Part shown: positions 55,201 through 62,309 of the stretch, piece after piece
How positions within the stretch are numbered: position 1 is the first letter of the stretch
How the letters are laid out: each line of letters opens with the position of its first letter
NCBI RefSeq assembly: GCF_900129655.1
Contig: NZ_FQWK01000002.1
Span: 434,001-498,000, forward strand
From: Bacteroides clarus YIT 12056
GTDB lineage: Bacteria > Bacteroidota > Bacteroidia > Bacteroidales > Bacteroidaceae
Direction of reading: 5' to 3'
Length of the DNA: 64,000 nt
Made by a program: the position numbers and the translations under genes
Notes under the pieces: model-generated
What the model saw: only the letters and a program-made list of their open reading frames with translations
The model's database searches: none
What the model was told of the DNA's origin: nothing

Positions 55201-56351
55201 GCATCACCGTTACTCTGAAAGAGGAGAACAACTGCCTGATACTGCAAGTGAGCGACACCGGTATCGGTATCCCCATCAACAAGCAGGGTAAGGTGTTCGA
55301 ACGTTTCTATCAGATAGAAAGCCAGCATATAGGAAGCGGAATCGGCCTTTCATTGGTGCAACGCCTGGTGGATTTACATCACGGGCACATCGAATTAGAG
55401 AGCGAAGAGGGTAAGGGAAGCACGTTCTCCGTCTATCTGCCGCAAGACTTGTCCGTCTATAAAGTTTCGGAACGGGCGGACTCCAATGCCTCCAAGGAAG
55501 AAGAGCAGGTGTACTCCACCAACTCCAAAGACATGTATTTCATCGATACGGAGAAAATGGAAAGTGAGGCCATAGAGACGGGTGACAAAAAACGCGGCAC
55601 TATCCTTATTGTGGAAGACAATCAGGAAATACGCCATTATCTCAGTAGCGGCTTGGCCGGGTTGTTCAATACTCTGGAAGCCGGAAACGGTGAAGAAGCG
55701 CTGGAGAAGCTGAAAGATAATGAGGTAGATATCATCATCACCGACGTTATGATGCCTGTAATGGACGGAATCAAACTGTGTAAGAATATCAAGCAGAATA
55801 TCCGTACTTGCCACATTCCGGTCATTATTCTGTCTGCCAAAACCGATATAAAAGACCAGTTGGAAGGCTTGCAAGTGGGTGCGGATGATTATATTTCCAA
55901 GCCGTTCGCCATTACCGTCCTCACTTCAAAGATACAGAACATGATGCGTACCCGCCGGCACATGCTCGAGAAGTATGCCAAGTCACTGGAAGTGGAACCG
56001 GAGAAAATCACTTTCAACGCCATGGACGAAGAGTTGCTGAAACGTGCCGTGAGCATTGTAGAGGAGAACATAGACAACATCGAATTCTCCACCGATGAAT
56101 TTGCGCAGAAAATGAATATGAGCCGTTCCAACCTGCATTTGAAGCTAAAAGCGATTACCGGAGAATCCGCTATTGACTTTATCCGCAAAATCCGGTTTAA
56201 GAAAGCGACGGAACTGCTGAAAAGCGGACGTTATACAGTGGCCGAAGTCAGCAGTATGGTAGGATTTAATTCGTCGTCTTATTTTGCAACATGTTTCAAG
56301 AAGTATGTGGGCTGCCTGCCGACGGAGTATATAAAGAAAGCTAAAGGATAA
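52287..56351 (+). CDS. Hybrid two-component system regulator (HTCS) of the heparin/heparan sulfate locus
   Basis: The product has 1354 residues from the ATG at 52287. After a signal peptide come about fourteen Reg_prop propeller repeats (to about 680; DKLGNMWFATYDGVNKYDG, DSKGRVWIGTRDGLSYYD), a Y_Y_Y domain (FAYKLDGYDKEWYYLTDRRSVSYSNLPHGTYHF) and one membrane helix near 780. Then the histidine kinase (His in FFINISHELRTPLTL, about 846; VSDTGIGIP ATP site), a receiver domain (LIVEDNQEIR, phospho-Asp in IIITDVMMPVMDG, about 1152) and a C-terminal AraC helix-turn-helix. Regulators of this type bind glycan breakdown products in the periplasm and activate the nearby operon, here the PL12-SusC genes. 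The order regulator, PL12, binding protein, SusC matches the heparan sulfate locus of B. thetaiotaomicron. Confidence 0.95.
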   Translation: MSNLKKIVTILFFLCMAGVSYAYSEAWGQINFSYISIKDGLSQSTVFSIAQDKLGNMWFATYDGVNKYDGYAFTVYQHDENDPNSIANDIARIVMTDSKGRVWIGTRDGLSYYDEEKDKFQNFFYEKNGKHLQVNGIVELSPDRLLISTLEGLTMFDVSTSRFVNDIFSTAMHKTIASALYRHGDQIYIGTPSDGMYCYSVPQKKLEKLTYIPSSKQIQGILQQSPTRIWVATEGSGLLLINPKTREVKIYRHSPSNPQSISSNYIRSLALDSQNRLWIGTFNDLNIYHEGNDSFMSYSSNPVESGSLSQRSVRSIFMDSQGGMWLGTYFGGLNYYHPIRNRFKNIERIPFRNSLSDNVVSCIVEDRQKNLWIGTNDGGLNLYTPDTQQFVHYALQENQREDGFGSNNIKSVYVDEPRGLVYIGAHAGGLSILHRNSGRIENFNQRNSRLINENVYAILPDGENNFLLGTLSALVHFNPEKRSFTTVTQESDGTPMNLQKITTLFRDSQKRLWIGGEEGISVFKQHGTSIQKAAILPESTVTKAFTNYIYEAANGLIWVGTREGFYCFNEKEKRIKRYTTANGLPNNVVYGILEDSYGRLWMSTNRGISCFNPETEKFRNFTEADGLQSNQFNTSSCYRTSNGEMYFGGINGLTTFRPELLLDNPYTPPVVITKLQLFNKTVRPDDETGILSKNISDTKSITLKSWQTAFSLEFVVSNYISGQHNTFAYKLDGYDKEWYYLTDRRSVSYSNLPHGTYHFMVKAANNDGKWNTTPTILEIVILPVWYKTWWAILLFLSTSIGFITFVFRFFWLRKNMEAELEIERRDKEHREEINQMKMRFFINISHELRTPLTLILAPLQEVISKINDRWTRNQLEYIQRNANRLLHLVNQLMDYRRAELGVFELKIKKGNAYRLIRENFLYYDKLARHKEIHYAFHSELEDKEEYFDPNYLELIVNNLLSNAFKYTDNGKSITVTLKEENNCLILQVSDTGIGIPINKQGKVFERFYQIESQHIGSGIGLSLVQRLVDLHHGHIELESEEGKGSTFSVYLPQDLSVYKVSERADSNASKEEEQVYSTNSKDMYFIDTEKMESEAIETGDKKRGTILIVEDNQEIRHYLSSGLAGLFNTLEAGNGEEALEKLKDNEVDIIITDVMMPVMDGIKLCKNIKQNIRTCHIPVIILSAKTDIKDQLEGLQVGADDYISKPFAITVLTSKIQNMMRTRRHMLEKYAKSLEVEPEKITFNAMDEELLKRAVSIVEENIDNIEFSTDEFAQKMNMSRSNLHLKLKAITGESAIDFIRKIRFKKATELLKSGRYTVAEVSSMVGFNSSSYFATCFKKYVGCLPTEYIKKAKG

Positions 56352-56425
56352 TTACTGAAAACCAAAGTTTTAGACTATCAGAATAAAAATCCTATAAAAC
56401 CTACTGCATACTCAAATAATTGCAG

Positions 56426-56433
56426 TACTTTTG
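56426..56433 (+). promoter_or_regulatory. -7 element for the AbiEi-like gene
   Basis: TACTTTTG, 22 bases before the ATG at 56455, in the short gap after the regulator gene. Confidence 0.55.
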
Positions 56434-56454
56434 CAAAGTAAATATGTTTAGAGT

Positions 56455-57024
56455 ATGTGTATCATAGATAAACTAAAAAAGAGTGGCTTTATTTCAACCA
56501 AAGAGTTGAGCGACTGGCAAGAACAACAGTTGCAGGCTGCTGTTCGTAAAGGTGAGGCTATACGTCTTAAAAATGGTATATATGCAGACATTGATGCCTT
56601 GGCAAACACAATGGTAGATATCCGCACGATAATCCCCAATGGCATACTTTGTCTTTGGTCCGCATGGTCTATTTACCATCTGACCACGCAGATACCAAAC
56701 GCTTACTATGTGGCCATTGAGCGTACTCGAAAAATAATATTGCCCGATTATCCGGAGTTTCAACTGGTTTTTCAATCCGATAAGTTGCTGTCTATCGGAG
56801 TTACCCAAAAAGATGTACAAGGATACAATGTACCAATCTTTGACATGGAGCGTTCGGTATGTGATGCTATCAAATACAGGAATAAAGTTGGTATTGATGT
56901 AATGGCTGAAATTCTTCAAACTTACCTGAAACGCCCTGACAAAAATATTTCCTTACTGATGGATTATGCAGCAAAACTAAGGCTCCGCAACACACTTAAT
57001 CAATATCTTGAAGTATGGCAATAA
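56455..57024 (+). CDS. AbiEi-family antitoxin-like protein
   Basis: A 189-residue protein with an N-terminal winged-helix-like part (FISTKELSDWQEQQLQAAVRKGEAIRLKNGIYAD) and a C-terminal domain with ERTRKIILPDYPEFQLVF and MERSVCDAIKYRNKVGIDVMAEILQTYL. This is the layout of type IV AbiEi antitoxins, DNA-binding repressors that normally precede and overlap an AbiEii nucleotidyltransferase toxin. Here no full toxin follows. It has its own promoter. It separates the regulator from its operon and its codon use looks different from the neighbours (more AT-rich), both signs of insertion. Confidence 0.82.
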   Translation: MCIIDKLKKSGFISTKELSDWQEQQLQAAVRKGEAIRLKNGIYADIDALANTMVDIRTIIPNGILCLWSAWSIYHLTTQIPNAYYVAIERTRKIILPDYPEFQLVFQSDKLLSIGVTQKDVQGYNVPIFDMERSVCDAIKYRNKVGIDVMAEILQTYLKRPDKNISLLMDYAAKLRLRNTLNQYLEVWQ

Positions 57025-57089
57025 AAGAAGTACGTAATTGCCCCCCTTCACCCTTTCCCCCTTCTCTGTTCATGCGGGATAGCGGGTGA
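57015..57089 (+). pseudogene. Probable 5' remnant of an AbiEii toxin gene
   Basis: An ATG at 57015, overlapping the end of the antitoxin gene by 10 bases, opens a 24-codon frame reading MAIKEVRN and then Pro/Ser-rich residues to a TGA at 57087-57089. An overlapping ATG is where the AbiEii toxin normally starts, and MAIKEVRN looks like such a start. The coding character ends at about 57040, where the inverted-repeat element begins. The rest of a toxin (about 300 residues in the family) is absent. This is inferred from gene layout and a short match only. Confidence 0.45.
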
Positions 57090-57700
57090 ACCCATGGGAT
57101 AAATATATTCATCTCATGAGACGAAAAAAACTAACCCGTAAGATGAATTTATTCGTTTTGTAGGATGAACTTATTCATCCTACAAAACGGATTTTACGTG
57201 TAATACCCACACGTTAGCGCCCGAAACACCACGTCTTTACGAGTAAAATGCCACATCTCAACGTTCATAATGCCTGCGGTTTGCCAAGCAAATGCCCGGA
57301 CTTTGGGGAGATAAGGTGTGGCGTTTCAAGTACTGCTATACGCCGACAGTAATGACACTTACACAATCAGGCTTCACCCGTTATTCCCTATGAATAGGAA
57401 GAAGGAAAAGGGTGAAGGAGGTATGAGCAAACATTATTTTCCTATGATAATATCCTGTTTTCCTACGATGATAATCTGATAAAACAAGCATAATCCGATA
57501 TTCCCCTATTCACTAAAATCACCCTCTCAGAGCATCTTACGCCACCCTTTTAGACAAATCTAATATTTCATTCAACAACTTTGATAATAAAATTCTGATT
57601 TCAAAAAAAAGATAAACAAGATATACTATTATTTAAAATTCAATGTAATATATTTGCGGCAAGAAAAATTAAACTTTTACTAATAAAAATCAACTTAAGT
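57025..57700. other. 676-base palindrome-rich gap bounded by imperfect inverted repeats
   Basis: The gap between the AbiEi-like and PL12 genes has no credible ORF. The sequence at 57041-57093 (CCCTTCACCCTTTCCCCCTTC, GGGATAGCGGGTGAA and neighbours) is the imperfect complement of 57371-57421 (GCTTCACCCGTTATTCCCTA, GAAGGAAAAGGGTGAAGGAG), giving about 50-base terminal arms. Inside are CCCATGGG, TCTCATGAGA and a perfect 16-bp hairpin, CGTTTTGTAGGATGAA / TTCATCCTACAAAACG (57154-57189, loop CTTA). The 3' part (57430-57640) is AT-rich and probably holds the regulator binding sites. Confidence 0.65.
57649..57656 (+). promoter_or_regulatory. -7 element of the PL12-SusC operon
   Basis: TATATTTG, 44 bases before the PL12 ATG. 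No TTTG is found at the -33 distance, which fits an activator-dependent promoter driven by the hybrid regulator. Confidence 0.6.
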
Positions 57701-59884
57701 ATGAAGAACACTCTTTTTATTTGTTTGTTCGCATTATGTGCATTCTCCGGATGCGTTGATGATGAAGAAGATTTCTTAGCAGGTGGCAACACCAATCCGG
57801 AATTGACCCCTGAGAACAAAGAGGACGCAGTATTGAATGCTGCCGTATTTGACCAACTCAACCTCGACTATCCCGGTCTGGAGAGAGTAAAAAAACACCA
57901 TGAAGCAGGAGAGGATTATCTGGCGGCAAGTGCATTGCTGGAATACTATCGCATGAGAAAAAATGCAGAAAACCCGTTATTATCATTAGTAAACATTGAA
58001 CTCAAAAAAGACACTAAAGACAAAGACGGTAACAGCTATAATGACGGCGACCAGAAAACCGCCGACTTCGCGTTAGAGTATCGTTTCTATGTTAAAGGTT
58101 ACTACGATGGTAAAGTCGAAGACAGAAAACCTTATTCTGTAGGTAAAGCCGGTGCAATCAACTGGGCGAATAATCCTAAAAATGATACAGAATACCCGAA
58201 GCAACTTCACCGCCATCAATGGTTTCTTCCCCAAGCTAAAGTTTATCGTGTAAGTGGTGATGAAAAATACATCAATTCATGGATAGAAGTGTACGGCGAC
58301 TGGATTGCACAAAACCCGCAACCCGCTACTGAAGCAGAAATAGGAGAAGGCCCGTGGTGGCAACTCCAAGTAGCAACTCGCCTTATCGACCAGGTGCAGT
58401 TGCTGGAATACTTCAAACACTCCGACAACTTTACCCCTGAATGGCTCACCACATTCCTTGCATCATTTGCTGAACAAGCGGATTTTCTTGTAAAATACCC
58501 CTATAAATCAAGTGGTAATATTTTAGTAACACAAGGACAGGCGTTGATTACTGCCGGTATACTGATACCTGAATTTAAAAATTCTCAAACATGGATGGAC
58601 AAGGGGTACAGCATTGCAAATGCAGAAGTAAAAAATCAATTTATGTCCGACGGTTGGCATAAAGAAATGTCACTCCACTATCATATTTCTGCCGTAGCCG
58701 ATTTTTATGAAACAATAAGACTGACCAAAGCCAACAATCTTACAAATAAGTTAGACCCTGATTTCAATGAACACCTCCGTAAGGCAGCAGAAGTTTTAAC
58801 ACACTTTACCTACCCTAACTACTTTAAATCAGGTCCTGACAATGATTACATTGTACCTGGCTTTAACGATTCTTGGAAAAGCAACTGGAAACGTTCTACT
58901 ATTTCTAAAAACTTCGATAGATATGTTGAGCTCTTCCCAGACAGCGAAGAATTCAAATATATGGCAACAGCCGTCAATGGCAACACTCCTCAAGGAAGCC
59001 ATCCCGACACTGAAATAAAAGTATTTGAAGACGCAGGTTATTATGTAATGCGCAACGGTTGGGAAACGTCATCAACAGTGATGATTTTCAGCAATAACAA
59101 GAGTAATGACATATCTACCAACTTAGACCGTTGGAGCCATAACCAACCCGACAACGGAACATTTGAACTCTACATCAATGGACGTAATTTCTTCCCAGAT
59201 TCTGGAGTTTACAGTTACAACTACAACCTCGATTCAAATGATGGGCAAGATCGTTTATGGTTCCGTAATAGTGAAAATCATAACACACTGACTTTAGGAA
59301 AAGTAGAGATAATAGATAAAAAGAACAATCAAGCATCAGACTTTAAATATGCTGCCGGCAAACTTTTAAAAGCAGACAATGATGTACTAGTATTCGAAAA
59401 TAAAGGTTACGACAACTTAACACATCGCCGCTCTGTATTTTATGTAGATAAATCATACTTTGTATTAGTGGATGAAGGTATCGGTAACGCAGCAGGAGAG
59501 TTGTACCTGAACTTTCATTTATGTGACAAAAAAGAGGATGTAGTTGTAGATGAACAAGCGAAAGGTGCACATACAGTATTTTCAAACAATAATATCATTG
59601 TACGTACCATTACTGATGACAACTTCATAAAGGGTGCAACAAGAAATGGACGTGTTTCATTCTCAAGTTCAGCAGGAGATGGCTACAACGAACGCACTGC
59701 CTATTATATAAATTCCAATAAAAAAGCCAATGAAACAACCCGTTTCATCACTGTTATTCTTCCGGTAGATAAATATACAGGGAATGAAGAGATTAAAGCT
59801 ACATTCGGTGAATGTACCGACAACAGTGTTTCTGTAAATGTTACAGTTGAAGGAAAAACTAAGACTTTATCTTATACTTTATAA
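57701..59884 (+). CDS. Heparinase III-type lyase lipoprotein (PL12)
   Basis: The 727-residue lipoprotein has a lipobox Cys at 18 (FSGC) followed by acidic residues (VDDEEDF), the usual surface-export signal in Bacteroides. An N-terminal helical (alpha/alpha) domain (about 35-400) is followed by a C-terminal beta-sandwich (about 430-727) of the heparinase II/III fold. Candidate catalytic residues of PL12 lyases are kept: Asn in KSSGNILVTQG, Tyr in MSLHYHISAVADFYE and His in DRWSHNQPDNGTFELY. It cuts low-sulfated heparan sulfate by beta-elimination, and its lipoprotein signal suggests it makes the first cuts at the cell surface. It is the first gene of the operon. Confidence 0.92.
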   Translation: MKNTLFICLFALCAFSGCVDDEEDFLAGGNTNPELTPENKEDAVLNAAVFDQLNLDYPGLERVKKHHEAGEDYLAASALLEYYRMRKNAENPLLSLVNIELKKDTKDKDGNSYNDGDQKTADFALEYRFYVKGYYDGKVEDRKPYSVGKAGAINWANNPKNDTEYPKQLHRHQWFLPQAKVYRVSGDEKYINSWIEVYGDWIAQNPQPATEAEIGEGPWWQLQVATRLIDQVQLLEYFKHSDNFTPEWLTTFLASFAEQADFLVKYPYKSSGNILVTQGQALITAGILIPEFKNSQTWMDKGYSIANAEVKNQFMSDGWHKEMSLHYHISAVADFYETIRLTKANNLTNKLDPDFNEHLRKAAEVLTHFTYPNYFKSGPDNDYIVPGFNDSWKSNWKRSTISKNFDRYVELFPDSEEFKYMATAVNGNTPQGSHPDTEIKVFEDAGYYVMRNGWETSSTVMIFSNNKSNDISTNLDRWSHNQPDNGTFELYINGRNFFPDSGVYSYNYNLDSNDGQDRLWFRNSENHNTLTLGKVEIIDKKNNQASDFKYAAGKLLKADNDVLVFENKGYDNLTHRRSVFYVDKSYFVLVDEGIGNAAGELYLNFHLCDKKEDVVVDEQAKGAHTVFSNNNIIVRTITDDNFIKGATRNGRVSFSSSAGDGYNERTAYYINSNKKANETTRFITVILPVDKYTGNEEIKATFGECTDNSVSVNVTVEGKTKTLSYTL

Positions 59885-59905
59885 TAAACCAATAACTTTC
59901 AAAAT

Positions 59906-62284
59906 ATGAAATCTAAATTGTTAAGCACATTCAGCATGCTACGAGTTCTGATGGTAGCTGCATTAACTGTGTTCTGTGTCTCTTGTGACAAGACGGAGAC
60001 TACGGATTCAACGGGCTTTATTCTCTATTACATGGGAGTGACGGATATAGGTCCGGGATTATCGTATGATTTACAAGCACCCGCCTATAAAGGCAGTGCG
60101 CCCTACGACTTTACAATCACAAATATTACGCTGGATGAAGAAACATTCAGCAATGACGAGAATTTCGTAATCAATACCGAGACAGGAGCAATCGCCATTC
60201 AAAACACAGGCGCTATGGCATCAGGTCTGTACAGCATCAGTGTAGGTTGCTATTCCAACGGTAAGTTCTTCGAGTTCAAAGATGCTGTTCAGGTGAATAT
60301 GCTGCTTGCTGCTCCCGAAGGCGTAACAATAGAACCGGACAAAATAATTGTAGTAAACCAAGACGAAGAAAAGTGGGCGGAAACCAGTGCACAAGTCACT
60401 ACTGAAAAAGATAAACATATTAGCATTCTTCGTTATGCCATTGCACAAGATGAAAGCAAACCTTATCTGCAATACTTCGATGTAACATCTACAGGAAAAA
60501 TCATAATCAAAGAGGGTGTTACAGAAGACCAACTGATAGCAGGAGAAGAATATACATTGAGCTTAAAGCTGACTACTAAAGTAGGCGACCATATGTTTGC
60601 TGACGCTGTAACATTCAAAGTCGTTTCCAAGCCACGCAAATTGGTTTATAGTCTAAACCAAACAGATTATGACCTTTTTGAAGCAAGATTGGCCGGAGAA
60701 AGTAGTATACCTCAGCTAAAAGGTGGAAAAGAAGACCTGAAGTTTGCCATTAAGTCTATCAACCCGGAAATCTCAGGTTTTAGTATTAACGAGGAAAACG
60801 GACAAATCAGTTTACCAGAGAATCATGAAGTGCCTGCTAACAAGGATTTAATTTATTCATTTACAATTACTGTCAGCAACAGCTATGGTAGTGCTGATTT
60901 TGAGAGTGTATATGCTGCAAAAGTTACAGACTATGTAAAACCTATTGACCCTGATAAATTTAGTTATACTACACAAGACCTCTACCAATTAGGAGGAGAG
61001 CTAACTGCCGAACGTAATCCAGGCTTTGAGGGTGATGCTGTAGAATTCTCTTTTGCTGAAGAAAATACAGACGAAGAAATCCTTGCACATAAAAAGAATG
61101 AGATTATTAAAGTTGATGATGGTAATGGAACAATCACAATAGCCAATAATCATACATTAAGTGCCGGATCTCACGAAATCAAAGTAAAGGTTACTAATAT
61201 GAAGAATAAAGAAGGTATTATTAAATCACTTTCTGTGAATGTATTGGAAAATCCAAATTATTTTACATATATAGATTGGGGGAATAATATTGAACATGAG
61301 GTGCAATCTAATCAAAATATAAATATAGCTACAGTAAAGACTCAAAATGAACTCTATAGAAATCAGTTCCGGTTCATTCATAGAGTAGATGTGACATCTG
61401 AATATGAGGTGAAGGGATCAGACATAAAAGATGACAATGCAATATTTAATTATACGATTGTTTCTAGATTTGGAGGAGAAAAAACGGACAAGTTCTCAAA
61501 GACGGAAATTGACTCAAACAATGGAAAAATTACTATGGGAGATACACCTTTAGGTAGCAGTTTTGAAGGTGGTATTTTATTAATTAAAGTAACCGTAACC
61601 AATGCAACCCAACCTAAAGCTCCTGCTTTTGTTCGTAATATTCCTATATTTTTCAACACCCCCAAGGTTGACAGTAAGCCATACATTTTAAATGGCGAAG
61701 AAAAAAAAGGTAATCAAACTATGATTTGTACTCCTTTCGTTATTAAAGCAAATCCAAAGACTGGTAAATGTAGTAATTTTACAACTCAGATAATTGGAGC
61801 TAATAAAAGTACACCTATTAAATGTAATGGTATTTATGACATGCCAAAAGATAAATTTGTTTGGGAGTATTATGGACCTTTTACATATTGCAATTTTGAC
61901 AATAATGATAGTCACAAAAACAGTACACCATTAAATGGAAGTTCTAAAGCTGATGAACTGCTATATCAAGTATGGGAAAACTGTTCCACTGTCACGAAAA
62001 CCAAAAAAGATCCAATGCGCTACTATAATGAACAAGGAACACCTAATATCACGGACTTGAATAAAAAAGCTTGCTATTTAGATCAAGACGAAGTGAAACT
62101 CGTTGTTATTCCTGACAAAATAAAGGGTAAAGATAATCAATATGCTTATGGAGCAATGTTAGCTCAGCTCAGATACAACATTAAAAATGATATTATGGAT
62201 GCGCTGAAGGCTACTACTGATAATCCTTCGAATCCTGTTTTCCCACTCATTATCTGGTTCGACGAAACCTACGAAGGCAACTAA
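59906..62284 (+). CDS. Surface glycan-binding lipoprotein (DUF4958-type)
   Basis: A 792-residue lipoprotein (lipobox near FCVSC, then DKTETTD) made of several Ig/cadherin-like beta domains: YKGSAPYDFTITNITLD, PEISGFSINEENGQISLPENHE, GNGTITIANNHTLSAGSHEIKVKV, SNNGKITMGDTPLG-like blocks. They repeat a pattern of a bulge plus IN-x-x-NGxI. The C-terminal 200 residues hold unique sequence with several Cys and aromatics, likely the glycan-binding part. Position between PL12 and SusC matches the surface glycan-binding protein of the heparan sulfate locus of B. thetaiotaomicron. The 3' half (about 61,000-62,200) is clearly AT-richer than its neighbours. Confidence 0.82.
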   Translation: MKSKLLSTFSMLRVLMVAALTVFCVSCDKTETTDSTGFILYYMGVTDIGPGLSYDLQAPAYKGSAPYDFTITNITLDEETFSNDENFVINTETGAIAIQNTGAMASGLYSISVGCYSNGKFFEFKDAVQVNMLLAAPEGVTIEPDKIIVVNQDEEKWAETSAQVTTEKDKHISILRYAIAQDESKPYLQYFDVTSTGKIIIKEGVTEDQLIAGEEYTLSLKLTTKVGDHMFADAVTFKVVSKPRKLVYSLNQTDYDLFEARLAGESSIPQLKGGKEDLKFAIKSINPEISGFSINEENGQISLPENHEVPANKDLIYSFTITVSNSYGSADFESVYAAKVTDYVKPIDPDKFSYTTQDLYQLGGELTAERNPGFEGDAVEFSFAEENTDEEILAHKKNEIIKVDDGNGTITIANNHTLSAGSHEIKVKVTNMKNKEGIIKSLSVNVLENPNYFTYIDWGNNIEHEVQSNQNINIATVKTQNELYRNQFRFIHRVDVTSEYEVKGSDIKDDNAIFNYTIVSRFGGEKTDKFSKTEIDSNNGKITMGDTPLGSSFEGGILLIKVTVTNATQPKAPAFVRNIPIFFNTPKVDSKPYILNGEEKKGNQTMICTPFVIKANPKTGKCSNFTTQIIGANKSTPIKCNGIYDMPKDKFVWEYYGPFTYCNFDNNDSHKNSTPLNGSSKADELLYQVWENCSTVTKTKKDPMRYYNEQGTPNITDLNKKACYLDQDEVKLVVIPDKIKGKDNQYAYGAMLAQLRYNIKNDIMDALKATTDNPSNPVFPLIIWFDETYEGN

Positions 62285-62309
62285 TTACTAACCAAACAAT
62301 AATACAATT

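Noticed and set aside
57430..57640. Coding remains of the missing toxin in the second half of the gap
   Set aside because: No frame longer than a few dozen codons and no family-like peptide could be recognised; the stretch is AT-rich and non-coding in look.
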